A stretch of DNA of 64,000 nucleotides from Abyssalbus ytuae (GCF_022807975.1 NZ_CP094358.1:62001-126000); one strand, 5' to 3'. Numbered from the stretch's first letter, positions 8,901 to 21,246 are shown. The notes: generated by a model from the sequence alone, not told the origin. Numbers and translations are program-made.

Positions 8901-10331
8901 TTGAAAATTTTAGACCGGTATATTCTATCACGTTTCCTGTACAATTTCATCAGTTCATTTGTGATACTGATGTTAATTTTTATTTTTCAGGCCATATGGT
9001 TTTTTATTGATGAACTGGCAGGAAAGGGACTGGACATAGCTATTGTGGGGAAATTTTTGTTTTACTACTCCCCTAACCTTATACCCAATGTTTTACCGTT
9101 AACCATTTTACTGGCATCAATTATGACTTTTGGCAACTTTGCCGAAAACTATGAGTTTGCTGCCATGAAAGCCTCAGGTATTTCATTGCAAAGAGCTATG
9201 AAAAGTTTAATAGTATTTATATTATTGTTAAGTATTGGCACTTTTTTCTTTGCGAATAATGTAATTCCGGCAGCCGAATACAAATCATACAATTTAAGAA
9301 GAAATATAGCTAAACTTAAGCCTGCCCTGGTTATTTCGGAAGGTGTTTTTAATGATATCGGCGATTTAAATCTCAAGGTTGAAGACAAATATGGGGAAAA
9401 TGACAAGTTCTTAAAAAATGTCATTATCCATATGAAAAACACAAAAAATGAAAACAGTACTGTAATTAAATCTAAAGCAGGTGAACTGGTTAGCAGTGAA
9501 AACTCAAATATAATTCAGTTAATTCTTAAAGACGGTAATTACTATGAGGAGGTAGAACAAAAAAAGAGAAAACAACAAACTTTTCCTCATGCCAAAGCCC
9601 ACTTTGAAACTTATACCATGAATATTGACCTTTCCGAATTAAACGATGTAGATTTAGAAAAGGAAAATATTTCAAACACCTATAAAATGCTCAATATCCA
9701 AGAGCTTAAATATACTGCAGACTCTCTTGAAAAAGACTATTCTAAAATAGTAACAAATTTTGGCAACAGTATATATATAAGAGCTGCCAACTTACATGAA
9801 AAAAAAGATAGCCTGTTTACAAAAAAAGATTCCATTACCGCATTTGAGCAAAATGTTTTGGACATGTTAGACAAAAACCGTGAGCTTCAAATTATAGATC
9901 TTGCTTTAAACACAATAAGAGGTGCAAAAAATACGGTTGAAGGAAAAAAATATGACCTTAAAAGAAGAGCCAAAATCATCAATCTGCATAAAATTATGAT
10001 GAATGATAAAATAGCCCTTGCTTTATCGTGTATAATATTATTTTTTGTAGGTGCACCTTTGGGAGCTATTATAAGAAAAGGAGGGTTAGGCTTACCCATT
10101 GTAATTGCAATTGGCTTATTTATAACCTATTACTTCATAGGTATTTTTGCAAAAAATTTAGCTGAAGACGGTAGTATGAATCCACATATGAGCTCCTGGA
10201 TTTCTACATTCATATTGTTACCATTGGGTATTTATCTAACCCGAAGGGCTACTGCCGATAAAGAAATTTTTGATATAGGAAATGTTACAGAAAAAATTAC
10301 CCGACTGTTTAAGAAAAAAACAAAATCTTAA
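8901..10331 (+). CDS. LptF/LptG (YjgP/YjgQ) family permease
   Basis: Inner-membrane subunit of the type that, with LptB2, extracts lipopolysaccharide, 476 residues. It begins with the family signature MKILDRYILSRFLYNF and has three N-terminal helices and three C-terminal helices (from about residue 370, IALALSCIILFFVGAPLGAIIRKGG). They flank a periplasmic jellyroll-like domain enriched in charged residues. The start is TTG at 8901. No nearer ATG keeps the conserved N-terminus, and the TTG lies 3 bp after the preceding stop. Whether it is the F or G paralogue cannot be decided here. Confidence 0.88.
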   Translation: MKILDRYILSRFLYNFISSFVILMLIFIFQAIWFFIDELAGKGLDIAIVGKFLFYYSPNLIPNVLPLTILLASIMTFGNFAENYEFAAMKASGISLQRAMKSLIVFILLLSIGTFFFANNVIPAAEYKSYNLRRNIAKLKPALVISEGVFNDIGDLNLKVEDKYGENDKFLKNVIIHMKNTKNENSTVIKSKAGELVSSENSNIIQLILKDGNYYEEVEQKKRKQQTFPHAKAHFETYTMNIDLSELNDVDLEKENISNTYKMLNIQELKYTADSLEKDYSKIVTNFGNSIYIRAANLHEKKDSLFTKKDSITAFEQNVLDMLDKNRELQIIDLALNTIRGAKNTVEGKKYDLKRRAKIINLHKIMMNDKIALALSCIILFFVGAPLGAIIRKGGLGLPIVIAIGLFITYYFIGIFAKNLAEDGSMNPHMSSWISTFILLPLGIYLTRRATADKEIFDIGNVTEKITRLFKKKTKS

Positions 10332-10351
10332 ACTGTAAATTTATTTAGTTT

Positions 10352-10359
10352 TACCTTTG
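10352..10359 (+). promoter_or_regulatory. -7 promoter box (TACCTTTG) before ribB
   Basis: TACCTTTG fits TAnnTTTG and sits 26 bp before the ATG at 10385. The leader left after it is too short for an FMN riboswitch, which matters because many riboflavin genes carry one. A -33 element is only weakly present (TTA near 10328). Confidence 0.55.
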
Positions 10360-10384
10360 TAAAAACTGTTTTTAGTAGAATCTT

Positions 10385-11533
10385 ATGATTACACAAACAA
10401 TAAGTCAAGTGGAGTTTAAATTAAACACAATTCAGGAAGCAATAGAAGATATTCGCAAAGGAAAAGTAATTATTGTGGTAGATGATGAAGACCGTGAAAA
10501 CGAAGGGGATTTTGTTGCTGCTGCAGAGAAAGTAACTCCTGAAATGATTAATTTCATGGCTACCCATGGAAGGGGACTTATTTGTGCTCCTCTAACCGAA
10601 AATCGATGTAGAGCTCTTGATTTAGGAATGATGGTGGCAAATAACACCGATGTAATGGAAACCGCTTTTACCGTATCGGTAGATTTAAGGGGAAATGGTG
10701 TAACCACAGGTATCTCGGCTTCTGACAGGGCAAAAACCGTTAAAGCCCTGATTGATCCTGAAACTAAACCTTTTGAATTGAGCAGACCGGGGCATATTTT
10801 TCCACTTATAGCAAAAGAAGGCGGAGTATTAAGAAGAACAGGCCATACGGAAGCTGCTATTGATTTCGCACGATTGGCAGGTTTTATACCCGCCGGCGTG
10901 ATTGTAGAAATCATGAATGAAGACGGTTCTATGGCCAGACTCCCTCAATTAAGTGAAGTTGCTAAAAAATTTGACCTCAAAATAGTATCAATTGAAGATT
11001 TAATCGCTTACAGAATGCAGCATGACAGCCTTATTGATAAAAAAGAGGATTTTGAAATTAAAACCCGCTTTGGTGATTTTAGGCTGAGAGCTTATCAGCA
11101 AACCACAAATAATCAGATTCATATTGCACTTACAAAGGGAAACTGGAAAAATGATGAACCTGTTTTAACAAGAATCAACTCTACATTGGTTAATAATGAT
11201 ATTTTGGGAACTTTGACCAATAACGCCGACAAAAAACTGGATTTAATGTTTAAATTAATAAATACTGAGGGGAAAGGGGCAATTATTTTCATTAACCAGG
11301 AAAGTCAGTCATTAAACTTATTAAAAAGAATAGAAGAATTACACGACCTGCAAAAAAAAGGAGAGTTAAAAGCCCCCCCTGTTACCATGGATAAAAAAGA
11401 TTATGGTATAGGAGCTCAAATATTACACGATATAGGAATACACAAATTACGCCTTATATCCAACTCCGGGCAAACCAAACGTGTGGGAATGATTGGCTAT
11501 GGCTTAGAGATTGTAGATTATGTGAACTATTAA
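10385..11533 (+). CDS. ribB: 3,4-dihydroxy-2-butanone 4-phosphate synthase with degenerate GCHII-like domain
   Basis: The N-terminal half (about residues 12-210) is a complete RibB. It converts ribulose 5-phosphate to 3,4-dihydroxy-2-butanone 4-phosphate for riboflavin synthesis, with the signatures DDEDRENEGDF, HGRGLICAPLT and RRTGHTEAAIDFARLAG. The C-terminal half (about 215-382) aligns to GTP cyclohydrolase II in shape, but the zinc ligands are gone. Where RibA has a Cys after the HSE motif and a CDC pair, this protein has INSTLVNNDILGTLTNNADKKLDL. It should therefore lack GCHII activity and resembles the RibBX variants described in Proteobacteria. A separate, true RibA must exist elsewhere for riboflavin prototrophy. 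Confidence 0.92.
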   Translation: MITQTISQVEFKLNTIQEAIEDIRKGKVIIVVDDEDRENEGDFVAAAEKVTPEMINFMATHGRGLICAPLTENRCRALDLGMMVANNTDVMETAFTVSVDLRGNGVTTGISASDRAKTVKALIDPETKPFELSRPGHIFPLIAKEGGVLRRTGHTEAAIDFARLAGFIPAGVIVEIMNEDGSMARLPQLSEVAKKFDLKIVSIEDLIAYRMQHDSLIDKKEDFEIKTRFGDFRLRAYQQTTNNQIHIALTKGNWKNDEPVLTRINSTLVNNDILGTLTNNADKKLDLMFKLINTEGKGAIIFINQESQSLNLLKRIEELHDLQKKGELKAPPVTMDKKDYGIGAQILHDIGIHKLRLISNSGQTKRVGMIGYGLEIVDYVNY

Positions 11534-11544
11534 AACTCTGCTTT

Positions 11545-12759
11545 TCAGATATTTTTATGGGAAAGGGATAACACATCTGATATCGCCTTTACCATTTTAG
11601 AAGCTCTTTCGTAAAGTTGCTCTTCTGTCCAGCTTAATTTTATTAAAACTGATATGTTTCTTCCAATCCAATAATCGGATTGAGAAAAATTCACAGCATT
11701 ATAATCCGGCATCTGATTTATAACCTCCTGAGGTAATTTGCCTAAAGAATGGTGCTTTTTTAAATGATCCCACTTTTTAATATAATGCCAGTTATTATCA
11801 TACCAGTAAAAACATCCGTCAACTCCCTTTTCCGATAAAGCCTTATGAGCCTCTCTGGCCAATTGCTCGTCTGGAAGGAAAAAACTTAAAAAAGAATAAT
11901 TTTCTATTCCACCTTCCGGTACTTTTCTGAAGGCGATTTCCGGAATTTTACTTAAAGATTCTTTTAAAACTGTATAATTTCTTTTCTGAACATCCAAAAA
12001 ATTGTCCAACCGGGATAATTGTGCAATACCCACAGCAGCATTTAACTCTGAAATTCTGAAATTGTATCCTAAAAAGGGGTGGTCTTCAGCCCCTCTGTCA
12101 TTTCCTATATGGTCATGACCATGGTCAGAATAGTGATCGGCATTTAAGGCATACTTTTCATGATTGGTTATTATCGCCCCTCCTTCGCCACAAGTAATTG
12201 TTTTAACATAATCAAAGGAAAAACAGCCCAAATCGCCATAACTTCCCAGAGCTTTTCCTTCATAACTCCCTCCTATGGCCTGGCATGCATCTTCAAGAAG
12301 AATGAGTTCATGTTCCTCACAAATACCTTTTAGTTCTTTTAAATGTGCCATAGAACCACACATATGAACCGGCATTATAACTTTGGTTTTTGAAGTAATA
12401 GCTTTTTTTACTGATTCTATATCTAAGGTCAGGGTATCGTCAATATTTACCAAAACCGGAACGGCCCCCACACTTAACACTGCCTCAAAACTCGCTACAA
12501 AAGTAAATACAGGCATAATAACCTCATCTCCTGCCCCTACTCCTGCACTTGCCAATGCAACTGTAAGTGCCGAAGTACCACTGCTAACAAGTTGTGCGTA
12601 TTTAACTCCCATCCTGTTACAGAGAGCTTTTTCCATTTCTTTGGCTTTCCATTGTCCCTGCCTCATATTGTCAAAACCGTAGCGCATGAGTACTCCCGTA
12701 TTTAAAACATCGTTTACTTCTTTTCTTTCCAAATCACCAAATAATTCAAATCCAGGCAT
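11545..12759 (-). CDS. kdnA: PLP aminotransferase, KdnA-like (8-amino-8-deoxy-Kdo synthesis)
   Basis: DegT/DnrJ/EryC1/StrS family enzyme of 404 residues. The PLP lysine is K186 in FDYVKTITCGEGGA. Beyond the family motifs, several stretches match what I remember of Shewanella KdnA, the aminotransferase that makes 8-amino-3,8-dideoxy-D-manno-octulosonate. They are the N-terminal MPGFELFG, the SDHGHDHIGNDRGAEDHP segment, CFYWYDNNWHYIKKW and the ISVLIKLSWTEEQ C-terminus. In that pathway KdnB first oxidises Kdo, and KdnA then aminates it before transfer to lipid A. No kdnB is present in this window. It is convergent with ribB (11 bp apart). Substrate is inferred from similarity recalled from memory. 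Confidence 0.75.
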   Translation of the reverse strand: MPGFELFGDLERKEVNDVLNTGVLMRYGFDNMRQGQWKAKEMEKALCNRMGVKYAQLVSSGTSALTVALASAGVGAGDEVIMPVFTFVASFEAVLSVGAVPVLVNIDDTLTLDIESVKKAITSKTKVIMPVHMCGSMAHLKELKGICEEHELILLEDACQAIGGSYEGKALGSYGDLGCFSFDYVKTITCGEGGAIITNHEKYALNADHYSDHGHDHIGNDRGAEDHPFLGYNFRISELNAAVGIAQLSRLDNFLDVQKRNYTVLKESLSKIPEIAFRKVPEGGIENYSFLSFFLPDEQLAREAHKALSEKGVDGCFYWYDNNWHYIKKWDHLKKHHSLGKLPQEVINQMPDYNAVNFSQSDYWIGRNISVLIKLSWTEEQLYERASKMVKAISDVLSLSHKNI

Positions 12760-12783
12760 TGTGTTTATAGCTTGTTAGGGTTA

Positions 12784-12822
12784 ATAAAAAAACGCTTTTC
12801 CACAAAAATATGGAAAAGCGTT
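12784..12822 (-). terminator. Rho-independent terminator (minus strand) of the secreted thioredoxin-like gene
   Basis: AACGCTTTTCCA (12791-12802) pairs with TGGAAAAGCGTT (12811-12822), and on the minus strand the stem is followed by a T-run. It ends the 12843-13301 gene and insulates the downstream aminotransferase gene. Confidence 0.85.
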
Positions 12823-12842
12823 ATTAAGTTAAAAATATATAA

Positions 12843-13301
12843 CTAATTATTATTTTCTAAAATAGAATCAACAAAAGTAAAGTGTCTTTCAGTATCACGT
12901 AACATACTGTAACCATTAATGCTCCCAATTACTTTGCCTCTGTAATTAAAGGCCACAATATTAGGGAAAACACCCTTCTGGTTAAATTTTCTTCCCAAAG
13001 ATCTATTATACTCTCTTTGCTCAGGAGTGATAATATCTGTACGCCGGGGTTCATCAATATATAGCAACACAAAATTATTTGACCTTACTGCAAAATCCGG
13101 CGAATCCCAAAAATCTTCTTTCAACATTTTACAAGGTGAACACCAATCGCTTCCCGTAAAATACATTAAAATAGGCTTTTTTTCCTCCTTTGAAATTTTT
13201 TGGGCTTCTTCAAAATTTGTAAGCCAATGTAACTTCTCTTCCTGGGCCCATGTGTTGACCCCTATAATCATCATTATGAATACAACAAATAACCTTTTCA
13301 T
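12843..13301 (-). CDS. Secreted thioredoxin-like protein (WCSPC)
   Basis: Exported thioredoxin-fold protein of 152 residues with a signal peptide (MKRLFVVFIMMIIGVNTWAQ). The redox motif is FTGSDWCSPCKMLKEDFW, of the thioredoxin_7/DUF255-like type often seen in Bacteroidota periplasmic proteins. A proline in KGVFPNIVAFNYRGK is the likely cis-Pro. It probably acts as a periplasmic thiol-disulfide reductase or isomerase. Targets are unknown and no clear partner is nearby. It has its own terminator. Confidence 0.8.
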   Translation of the reverse strand: MKRLFVVFIMMIIGVNTWAQEEKLHWLTNFEEAQKISKEEKKPILMYFTGSDWCSPCKMLKEDFWDSPDFAVRSNNFVLLYIDEPRRTDIITPEQREYNRSLGRKFNQKGVFPNIVAFNYRGKVIGSINGYSMLRDTERHFTFVDSILENNN

Positions 13302-13376
13302 TTAGTTAGGGACTTTTATTATTTGCAAAGATATTTTTTTGTAAGAAAAATACAATAACCTTGCCAATATATTGTT

Positions 13377-14006
13377 TTAGAGATGAATAATACTTTCCGA
13401 TACTTCCTTTCTTACCTTTTTCATTTCTGCAAAAATATCGTCGTTTGCCCTGTATCCTATCGGCATTGCCAACACCGATTTCAGGCCCTGGCTTTCCAGA
13501 TTAAGTATTTCATCGTATTTAGCCGGTAAAAATCCTTCCATAGGGCAGGCATCAATTTGTTCCACCGCACAAACTGTTAAAAGGTTGCCCATGGCCAGAT
13601 ATGCTTGTTTAGCTGCCCATATTTCAATTTCTTCTTTATTTTTTTTATCAAAATCTTCTATTAAAAAATCTTCAAAAGGCTTTAAAATTTCATCGGGAGT
13701 ATTTCTTATTTTTTTAATCAGTTGATAATAAGTGCGTATATAATTGGCATCAATTTTATTTATGGTACAAAAAACGAGAAGATGGGAAGCCTCTACTACC
13801 TGGGTTTGATTCCATGAATATTCAACTAATTTTTTTCTTATTTCAGTATCTTCAACAATAATAAGCTTAACGGGTTGTAAGCCATAAGAAGTCGCAGTTA
13901 AATTAAAAGATTGTTTAATTATGTCTATTTTTTTCTGCGGTATTTTTTTTAAACTGTCAAACTTTTTGGTGGCATAGCGCCATCTGAGTATTTCTACAAT
14001 ATCCAT
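13377..14006 (-). CDS. Nitroreductase family NAD(P)H-dependent oxidoreductase
   Basis: FMN-dependent oxidoreductase of 209 residues, the usual NfsB-type length. The N-terminal RWRYATKKFD is the FMN-phosphate contact region. Next come TATSYGLQPVKLIIVED, a QVVEASHLLVF strand and the C-terminal FMN motif LKSVLAMPIGYRANDD. It is expected to reduce nitroaromatics, quinones or related electrophiles with NAD(P)H in the cytosol. It is a single gene with no operon partner on its strand; the divergent neighbour is an acyl-CoA thioesterase. The natural substrate is unknown. Confidence 0.9.
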   Translation of the reverse strand: MDIVEILRWRYATKKFDSLKKIPQKKIDIIKQSFNLTATSYGLQPVKLIIVEDTEIRKKLVEYSWNQTQVVEASHLLVFCTINKIDANYIRTYYQLIKKIRNTPDEILKPFEDFLIEDFDKKNKEEIEIWAAKQAYLAMGNLLTVCAVEQIDACPMEGFLPAKYDEILNLESQGLKSVLAMPIGYRANDDIFAEMKKVRKEVSESIIHL

Positions 14007-14093
14007 TTTATTCTAATTTTGAACAAAAATAACTTATCTTGCTGTTAATACTAATTCAATATATATAATTTAAATTTATCTTATTATAAAAAA

Positions 14094-14492
14094 ATGATTA
14101 TGAAAAAAACTCTTGAAGAAAAGATAAAAAATGCTGAAACAAGAATATTTAAAGCTGTTTTTCCCAATACTACTAATCATTATGATACACTTTTCGGAGG
14201 TACTGCTTTACAATTAATGGATGAAGTTTCCTTTATATGTGCTACCAGGTTTACAAGAAAAAAAATGGTAACGGTTTCTACAAATAAAATTGACTTTACA
14301 AAACCCATCCCTCAGGGAACTTTAATAGAACTGGTAGCCAATATAGAAAAAGTAGGCAATACAAGTTGCTCTGTAAGAGTAGATATTTTTATTGAAAAAA
14401 TGTATGAAGAGAGCAGAGAAAAAGCCGTTTCGGGAATTTTTACCCTGGTAGCGATAGATGATAACAAGAATCCTGTTCAGATCAGCGATTAA
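14094..14492 (+). CDS. Acyl-CoA thioesterase, hotdog fold (YciA/BFIT-like)
   Basis: Hotdog-fold hydrolase of 132 residues that cleaves acyl-CoA thioesters. The family motif is FPNTTNHYDTLFGGTALQLMDE, where the Gly-Gly and the following acidic residue form the active site. VSTNKIDFTKPIPQGTLIEL is the second conserved block. A second in-frame ATG at 14100 (third codon) is an equally good start. Its 3' end overlaps the convergent TauE/SafE permease gene by 11 bp. Confidence 0.88.
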   Translation: MIMKKTLEEKIKNAETRIFKAVFPNTTNHYDTLFGGTALQLMDEVSFICATRFTRKKMVTVSTNKIDFTKPIPQGTLIELVANIEKVGNTSCSVRVDIFIEKMYEESREKAVSGIFTLVAIDDNKNPVQISD

Positions 14493-15240
14493 AAAACCAA
14501 AGCTTAATTGCCATTGCTACTACCATTATTACTAAAAATATTTTCACTAAACTGTCTCCTTTTTTTACAGACCACCGGCTGCTTATCCAAGCTCCAGCTA
14601 TATTACCGATTGCCATTAAAAAGCCAATTTTTAAATTAAGGAGGCCGTTTGTTCCAAACAATATTAATGAACTGATGGTAAAAGCCAAAACTACTATTGC
14701 TTTGGTTAAATTAGATTTTACAAGAGATATTTTATTAATCCCGGATAATGCCAACAATATAAATATTCCTGATCCTGCCTGTATAAATCCGCCATATATC
14801 CCTAAAAAAAAGAAAATAATCATACTCCACCAAAAATATTTCCCTTCTGTACGTTCAGGTATATTCAAACTACCTGTTTTCCTGTTTAAAGTCATAAACG
14901 CCACAACAATTACCATTACAACTGCAAGGATACGATTAAATACTTCACCTTTTATATCAATTGCTATATGAGCTCCTACAGCAGCCCCTGCTAATGAAAC
15001 TACACCTAAGTACCAGGAAAAACCCGTAGGCTTTAAGCCTTTACTTCTAAATCCTGCTATTGAGGCCAGCGTTTGAAAAAAAATCGGAATCCGGTTAGTG
15101 GCATTTGCAACATCAGGTGGTAAACCCAGAAATATTAATATTGGCAAGGTTATTAACGATCCACCCCCTGCAATTGTATTTATTATTCCGGTAACAAATC
15201 CTATCGAGATAAGTAAAATAGTTTCAGATGCAGAATTCAT
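14482..15240 (-). CDS. TauE/SafE family membrane transporter
   Basis: Inner-membrane protein of 252 residues with about seven to eight hydrophobic segments and the DUF81/TauE/SafE duplicated pattern. The first repeat reads GFVTGIINTIAGGGSLITLPIL near the N-terminus and the second IYGGFIQAGSGIFILLALSG in the middle. Members export sulfite, sulfoacetate or other small organosulfur or organic anions. The substrate here cannot be deduced because no sulfur genes are nearby. Confidence 0.88.
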   Translation of the reverse strand: MNSASETILLISIGFVTGIINTIAGGGSLITLPILIFLGLPPDVANATNRIPIFFQTLASIAGFRSKGLKPTGFSWYLGVVSLAGAAVGAHIAIDIKGEVFNRILAVVMVIVVAFMTLNRKTGSLNIPERTEGKYFWWSMIIFFFLGIYGGFIQAGSGIFILLALSGINKISLVKSNLTKAIVVLAFTISSLILFGTNGLLNLKIGFLMAIGNIAGAWISSRWSVKKGDSLVKIFLVIMVVAMAIKLWFFNR

Positions 15241-15356
15241 AGAATAATTTCAACTACTAAAATACCATTTTTAGAGCATATTTATAAAATTGAGATTTAC
15301 AAAAACCGATTTTTAAATAAATAAAAAAAGTATGGAAGAAACATCAAATTTTGTTT

Positions 15357-15385
15357 TTGTGTATTAAAAAAGGTTTCTATATTTG
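15357..15385 (+). promoter_or_regulatory. Promoter of tRNA-Ser (TTG-N18-TATATTTG)
   Basis: TTG at 15357-15359 and TATATTTG at 15378-15385 form a near-consensus Bacteroidota promoter. It ends 11 bp before the mature tRNA 5' end. Confidence 0.75.
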
Positions 15386-15395
15386 CATCCGCTAA

Positions 15396-15480
15396 GGAGA
15401 AATGGCAGAGTGGTCGAATGCGGCGGTCTTGAAAACCGTTGAGGGTCACACCTCCGGGGGTTCGAATCCCTCTTTCTCCG
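15396..15480 (+). tRNA. tRNA-Ser, anticodon UGA
   Basis: Complete class II tRNA of 85 nt. The acceptor stem GGAGAAA (15396-15402) pairs with TTTCTCC (15473-15479), and G15480 is the discriminator base. The anticodon loop CTTGAAA (15428-15434) puts TGA at 15430-15432, so it reads UCA and, by wobble, other UCN codons. A variable arm around GAGGGTCACACCTC and the T loop GTTCGAATC are present, as expected for serine. The CCA end is not encoded, which is common in Bacteroidota. Confidence 0.97.
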
Positions 15481-15503
15481 CTTAGAGTTAACTAAACTCT
15501 AAC

Positions 15504-15540
15504 AAAATCCCGTAAAACACTGATGTTTTACGGGATTTTT
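15504..15540 (+). terminator. Rho-independent terminator after tRNA-Ser
   Basis: AAATCCCGTAAAACA pairs with TGTTTTACGGGATTT around a CTGA loop and is followed by Ts. It also has an A-run on its other side and could serve the convergent minus-strand GH2 gene. Confidence 0.85.
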
Positions 15541-15578
15541 CATTTTGTTATTTATATTTAAATATTAATCCCCCGCTA

Positions 15579-18758
<3,180 letters not shown>

Positions 18759-18819
18759 TTAATTTTATCTTTCAGACTACTTATTTATTAGTTTCTTGCT
18801 AAAGAATTGCTTAAAACTT

Positions 18820-21243
18820 TTATCTTTTCCCACTTTTGATTATTATTTCGTTTTCCGGAAGGTTTTCCGATTTTATTTTAACTGTGATATCTCCTTTTTG
18901 ACTACTGGTTTGAATATAAGCCCTTAACTGTCCCAGATATGTTTTTCGATGATTCGCCTGGTAATTTTCATGACTTGAAAGATCTCCGCTTTCCAGTCCT
19001 ATTAATTTTGCAGGACCCTTTACTTCAATTTCTATATTCCTGTCATCATTGATCACCCTGTTATTACGGGAATCAACCGTTAATATATCAATATGAATTA
19101 CCTCTCTTTTGGTTAAACCAAATGAATCTTTGTCGGTACTAACCTGAAGCCCCGATACTTTACCGGGGGAGTTTAATATATACTTTGCAACAGTATTGCC
19201 ATTGTTATAACCTTTTGCCAGAAGTTCTCCCAGTTCAAATTCAACCTCCCATGAAATCATCTTATCAGTTGAATAGACAGCTTTTTGTTTTCCCAAACTC
19301 TTTCCATTGAGAAACAACTCAACTTCTTCTGTATTGGCATAACAGGTCACCCATTTCTTTTCTCCTTTTTTTCCATCCCAAACCGGTGAAATATTAAATC
19401 TTCTTAATATGCTTCGCTCATTTTCTGCTACTCCCAAATAAACCATAGGATCGTCATTCCACAGACTCTTCCTGAAATAGAAATCCGGTTTAGGTTTCCC
19501 TGCCAAATCCAGTATCCCGGCTCCGCTGCTTCGTGAGGGCCACTTCCTTGCTTCTCCAATAAAATCGAAAGCTGTCCAAAGAAACTGGGAAGAAATAAAT
19601 TCATTTTTAACCACCGCTTCCCACGCAGCCAGTGCATCTCCATTTTCACTACCATAAATTATCCTATCCGGAAATGCCTTATGGTCGTTTTCATAGCGAT
19701 ATTCCTGGTAATTATACCCTACTATATCCAAAAGTCCCGGATAATTTGTGTGATTGGACATGGTTACTCCCGCCAATGCCGCTGTTACCGGCCTTGTGGT
19801 ATCCACACTTTTTGCACTTTTAACCAATACTTCTGCCAATTCTCCCAAACGGCTTGCCGGTGGATTATCTTTCTGATATCCTTTACCGTATATCTGTGGG
19901 TTGTTTCCTTCATCAAGCACCGGGTGGCTGTAAGGGTCATTCGGGTAATCTATCTCATTTCCAATACTCCACATAATTATTGAAGGGTGATTACGATTTC
20001 TTTTAATCATATCTGCAAGATCAACAGTGGCCCATTTATTAAAATCTTTATTATAGCCATCATGCCCCGGTGTACCTACATTCCAGCCTTCTATCCACTT
20101 ATTTTTACCAATTTCCCATTCATCAAACGCTTCATCCTGAACTAAAAATCCCATTTCATCGCAAAGGTCATAGATATAATCCTGATGAGGATAATGACTC
20201 ATTCTTATTGCATTACAACCCAGTTCTTTTAAAGTTTCCAGCCTTTTTTTCCAAACATCTTCAGGCACTGCAGCGCCTAATGCCCCGGCATCATGGTGAA
20301 TGCAAACTCCTTTAATAATGGTACTTTCATTATTAAGGAAAAAACCTTTATCGGGGTTAAACCTGATATCCCTGATTCCAACTTTATTTTCCCACTGATC
20401 GGCAATCTTGTTGTCAATATAAAGGTCGAGATGCAGGATATAGAGTTCGGGATGATTGACAGACCATAATTTCGGAGAATTTACCGTAAAGTTTATTTGT
20501 GTATTATTGGTTCCCGGCTGACTGAGAATATCCTTTTCTGTTTCTGTCACTATATTACCTTTCTTATCTTTTAAAAATAAGCGGACTTTAGCCGGCTTAG
20601 CTTTTGCTTCATGATTCTCTAATTTCACTTCTACTTGCACATTTGCCGCACTTGAAGAAACACGTGGGGTAGTGAAGAAAACACCCCATTGGGAAAAATG
20701 ATGCTTTTCATTTGTCATTAAATATACATTCCTGTAAATGCCTGATCCTGTATAAAAACGGGAATCAGCGTAATCAGAATGATCAACTTTTACTATAATT
20801 AAATTTTGCTTATTTCTTATATGATCGGTTATGTCATAGTAAAATGGTATAAAGCCATTAGGCCGTTTACCTAAATAATACCCGTTTATCCATACTTCAC
20901 TATTCTTATAAACACCGTCAAAATAAATGGTATAACGTTTGTCTTTTGTTTTCTTGAGGTCAAATTCTTTTCGGTACCATGCAATGCCACCCGGAAGGTA
21001 TCCTGTACCACTTGCCCATTTTTCTTCAAATGGTTCTTCAATACTCCAATCGTGGGGCAATTCCACTAATTTCCAGTTGTCTTTTTTACTTAAATCGCTT
21101 GCCTGTGTATAAGAAAGCCCACCTTTATAAAACTCCCAGTCCTCATTAAAGACTTGCTTTTCAAACTGAGAAAAGGAACTTAATGGAACTATAATGAGTA
21201 ATATGAATAATAAGAATGTATGTGAAAAATTAAATGTTTTCAT
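18820..21243 (-). CDS. GH2 family glycoside hydrolase with C-terminal DUF4982-like region
   Basis: Secreted GH2 enzyme of 807 residues with a signal peptide ending near SSFSQ (residue 26). It has a jellyroll (about 30-180), an Ig-like domain and a TIM barrel (about 295-590). The acid/base is E430 in IIMWSIGNEIDYP and the probable nucleophile is E533 in IIYGSENGDALAAW. The C-terminal third looks like the DUF4982 plus GH2 domain 5 arrangement of many Bacteroides beta-galactosidases. It sits 3 bp from the GH30 stop codon in the same operon. Beta-galactosidase is the most likely activity, but beta-glucuronidase and other exo activities exist in this architecture. Confidence 0.88.
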   Translation of the reverse strand: MKTFNFSHTFLLFILLIIVPLSSFSQFEKQVFNEDWEFYKGGLSYTQASDLSKKDNWKLVELPHDWSIEEPFEEKWASGTGYLPGGIAWYRKEFDLKKTKDKRYTIYFDGVYKNSEVWINGYYLGKRPNGFIPFYYDITDHIRNKQNLIIVKVDHSDYADSRFYTGSGIYRNVYLMTNEKHHFSQWGVFFTTPRVSSSAANVQVEVKLENHEAKAKPAKVRLFLKDKKGNIVTETEKDILSQPGTNNTQINFTVNSPKLWSVNHPELYILHLDLYIDNKIADQWENKVGIRDIRFNPDKGFFLNNESTIIKGVCIHHDAGALGAAVPEDVWKKRLETLKELGCNAIRMSHYPHQDYIYDLCDEMGFLVQDEAFDEWEIGKNKWIEGWNVGTPGHDGYNKDFNKWATVDLADMIKRNRNHPSIIMWSIGNEIDYPNDPYSHPVLDEGNNPQIYGKGYQKDNPPASRLGELAEVLVKSAKSVDTTRPVTAALAGVTMSNHTNYPGLLDIVGYNYQEYRYENDHKAFPDRIIYGSENGDALAAWEAVVKNEFISSQFLWTAFDFIGEARKWPSRSSGAGILDLAGKPKPDFYFRKSLWNDDPMVYLGVAENERSILRRFNISPVWDGKKGEKKWVTCYANTEEVELFLNGKSLGKQKAVYSTDKMISWEVEFELGELLAKGYNNGNTVAKYILNSPGKVSGLQVSTDKDSFGLTKREVIHIDILTVDSRNNRVINDDRNIEIEVKGPAKLIGLESGDLSSHENYQANHRKTYLGQLRAYIQTSSQKGDITVKIKSENLPENEIIIKSGKR

Positions 21244-21246
21244 GTT

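Noticed and set aside
10331-10384. FMN riboswitch before ribB
   Set aside because: The leader between the predicted promoter box and the ATG is only about 20 nt, too short for the riboswitch fold.
10432-10914. Open frame of 160 codons antisense to ribB
   Set aside because: It lies wholly inside a clear RibB reading frame with conserved motifs; codon content mirrors the real gene and no family is recognisable.
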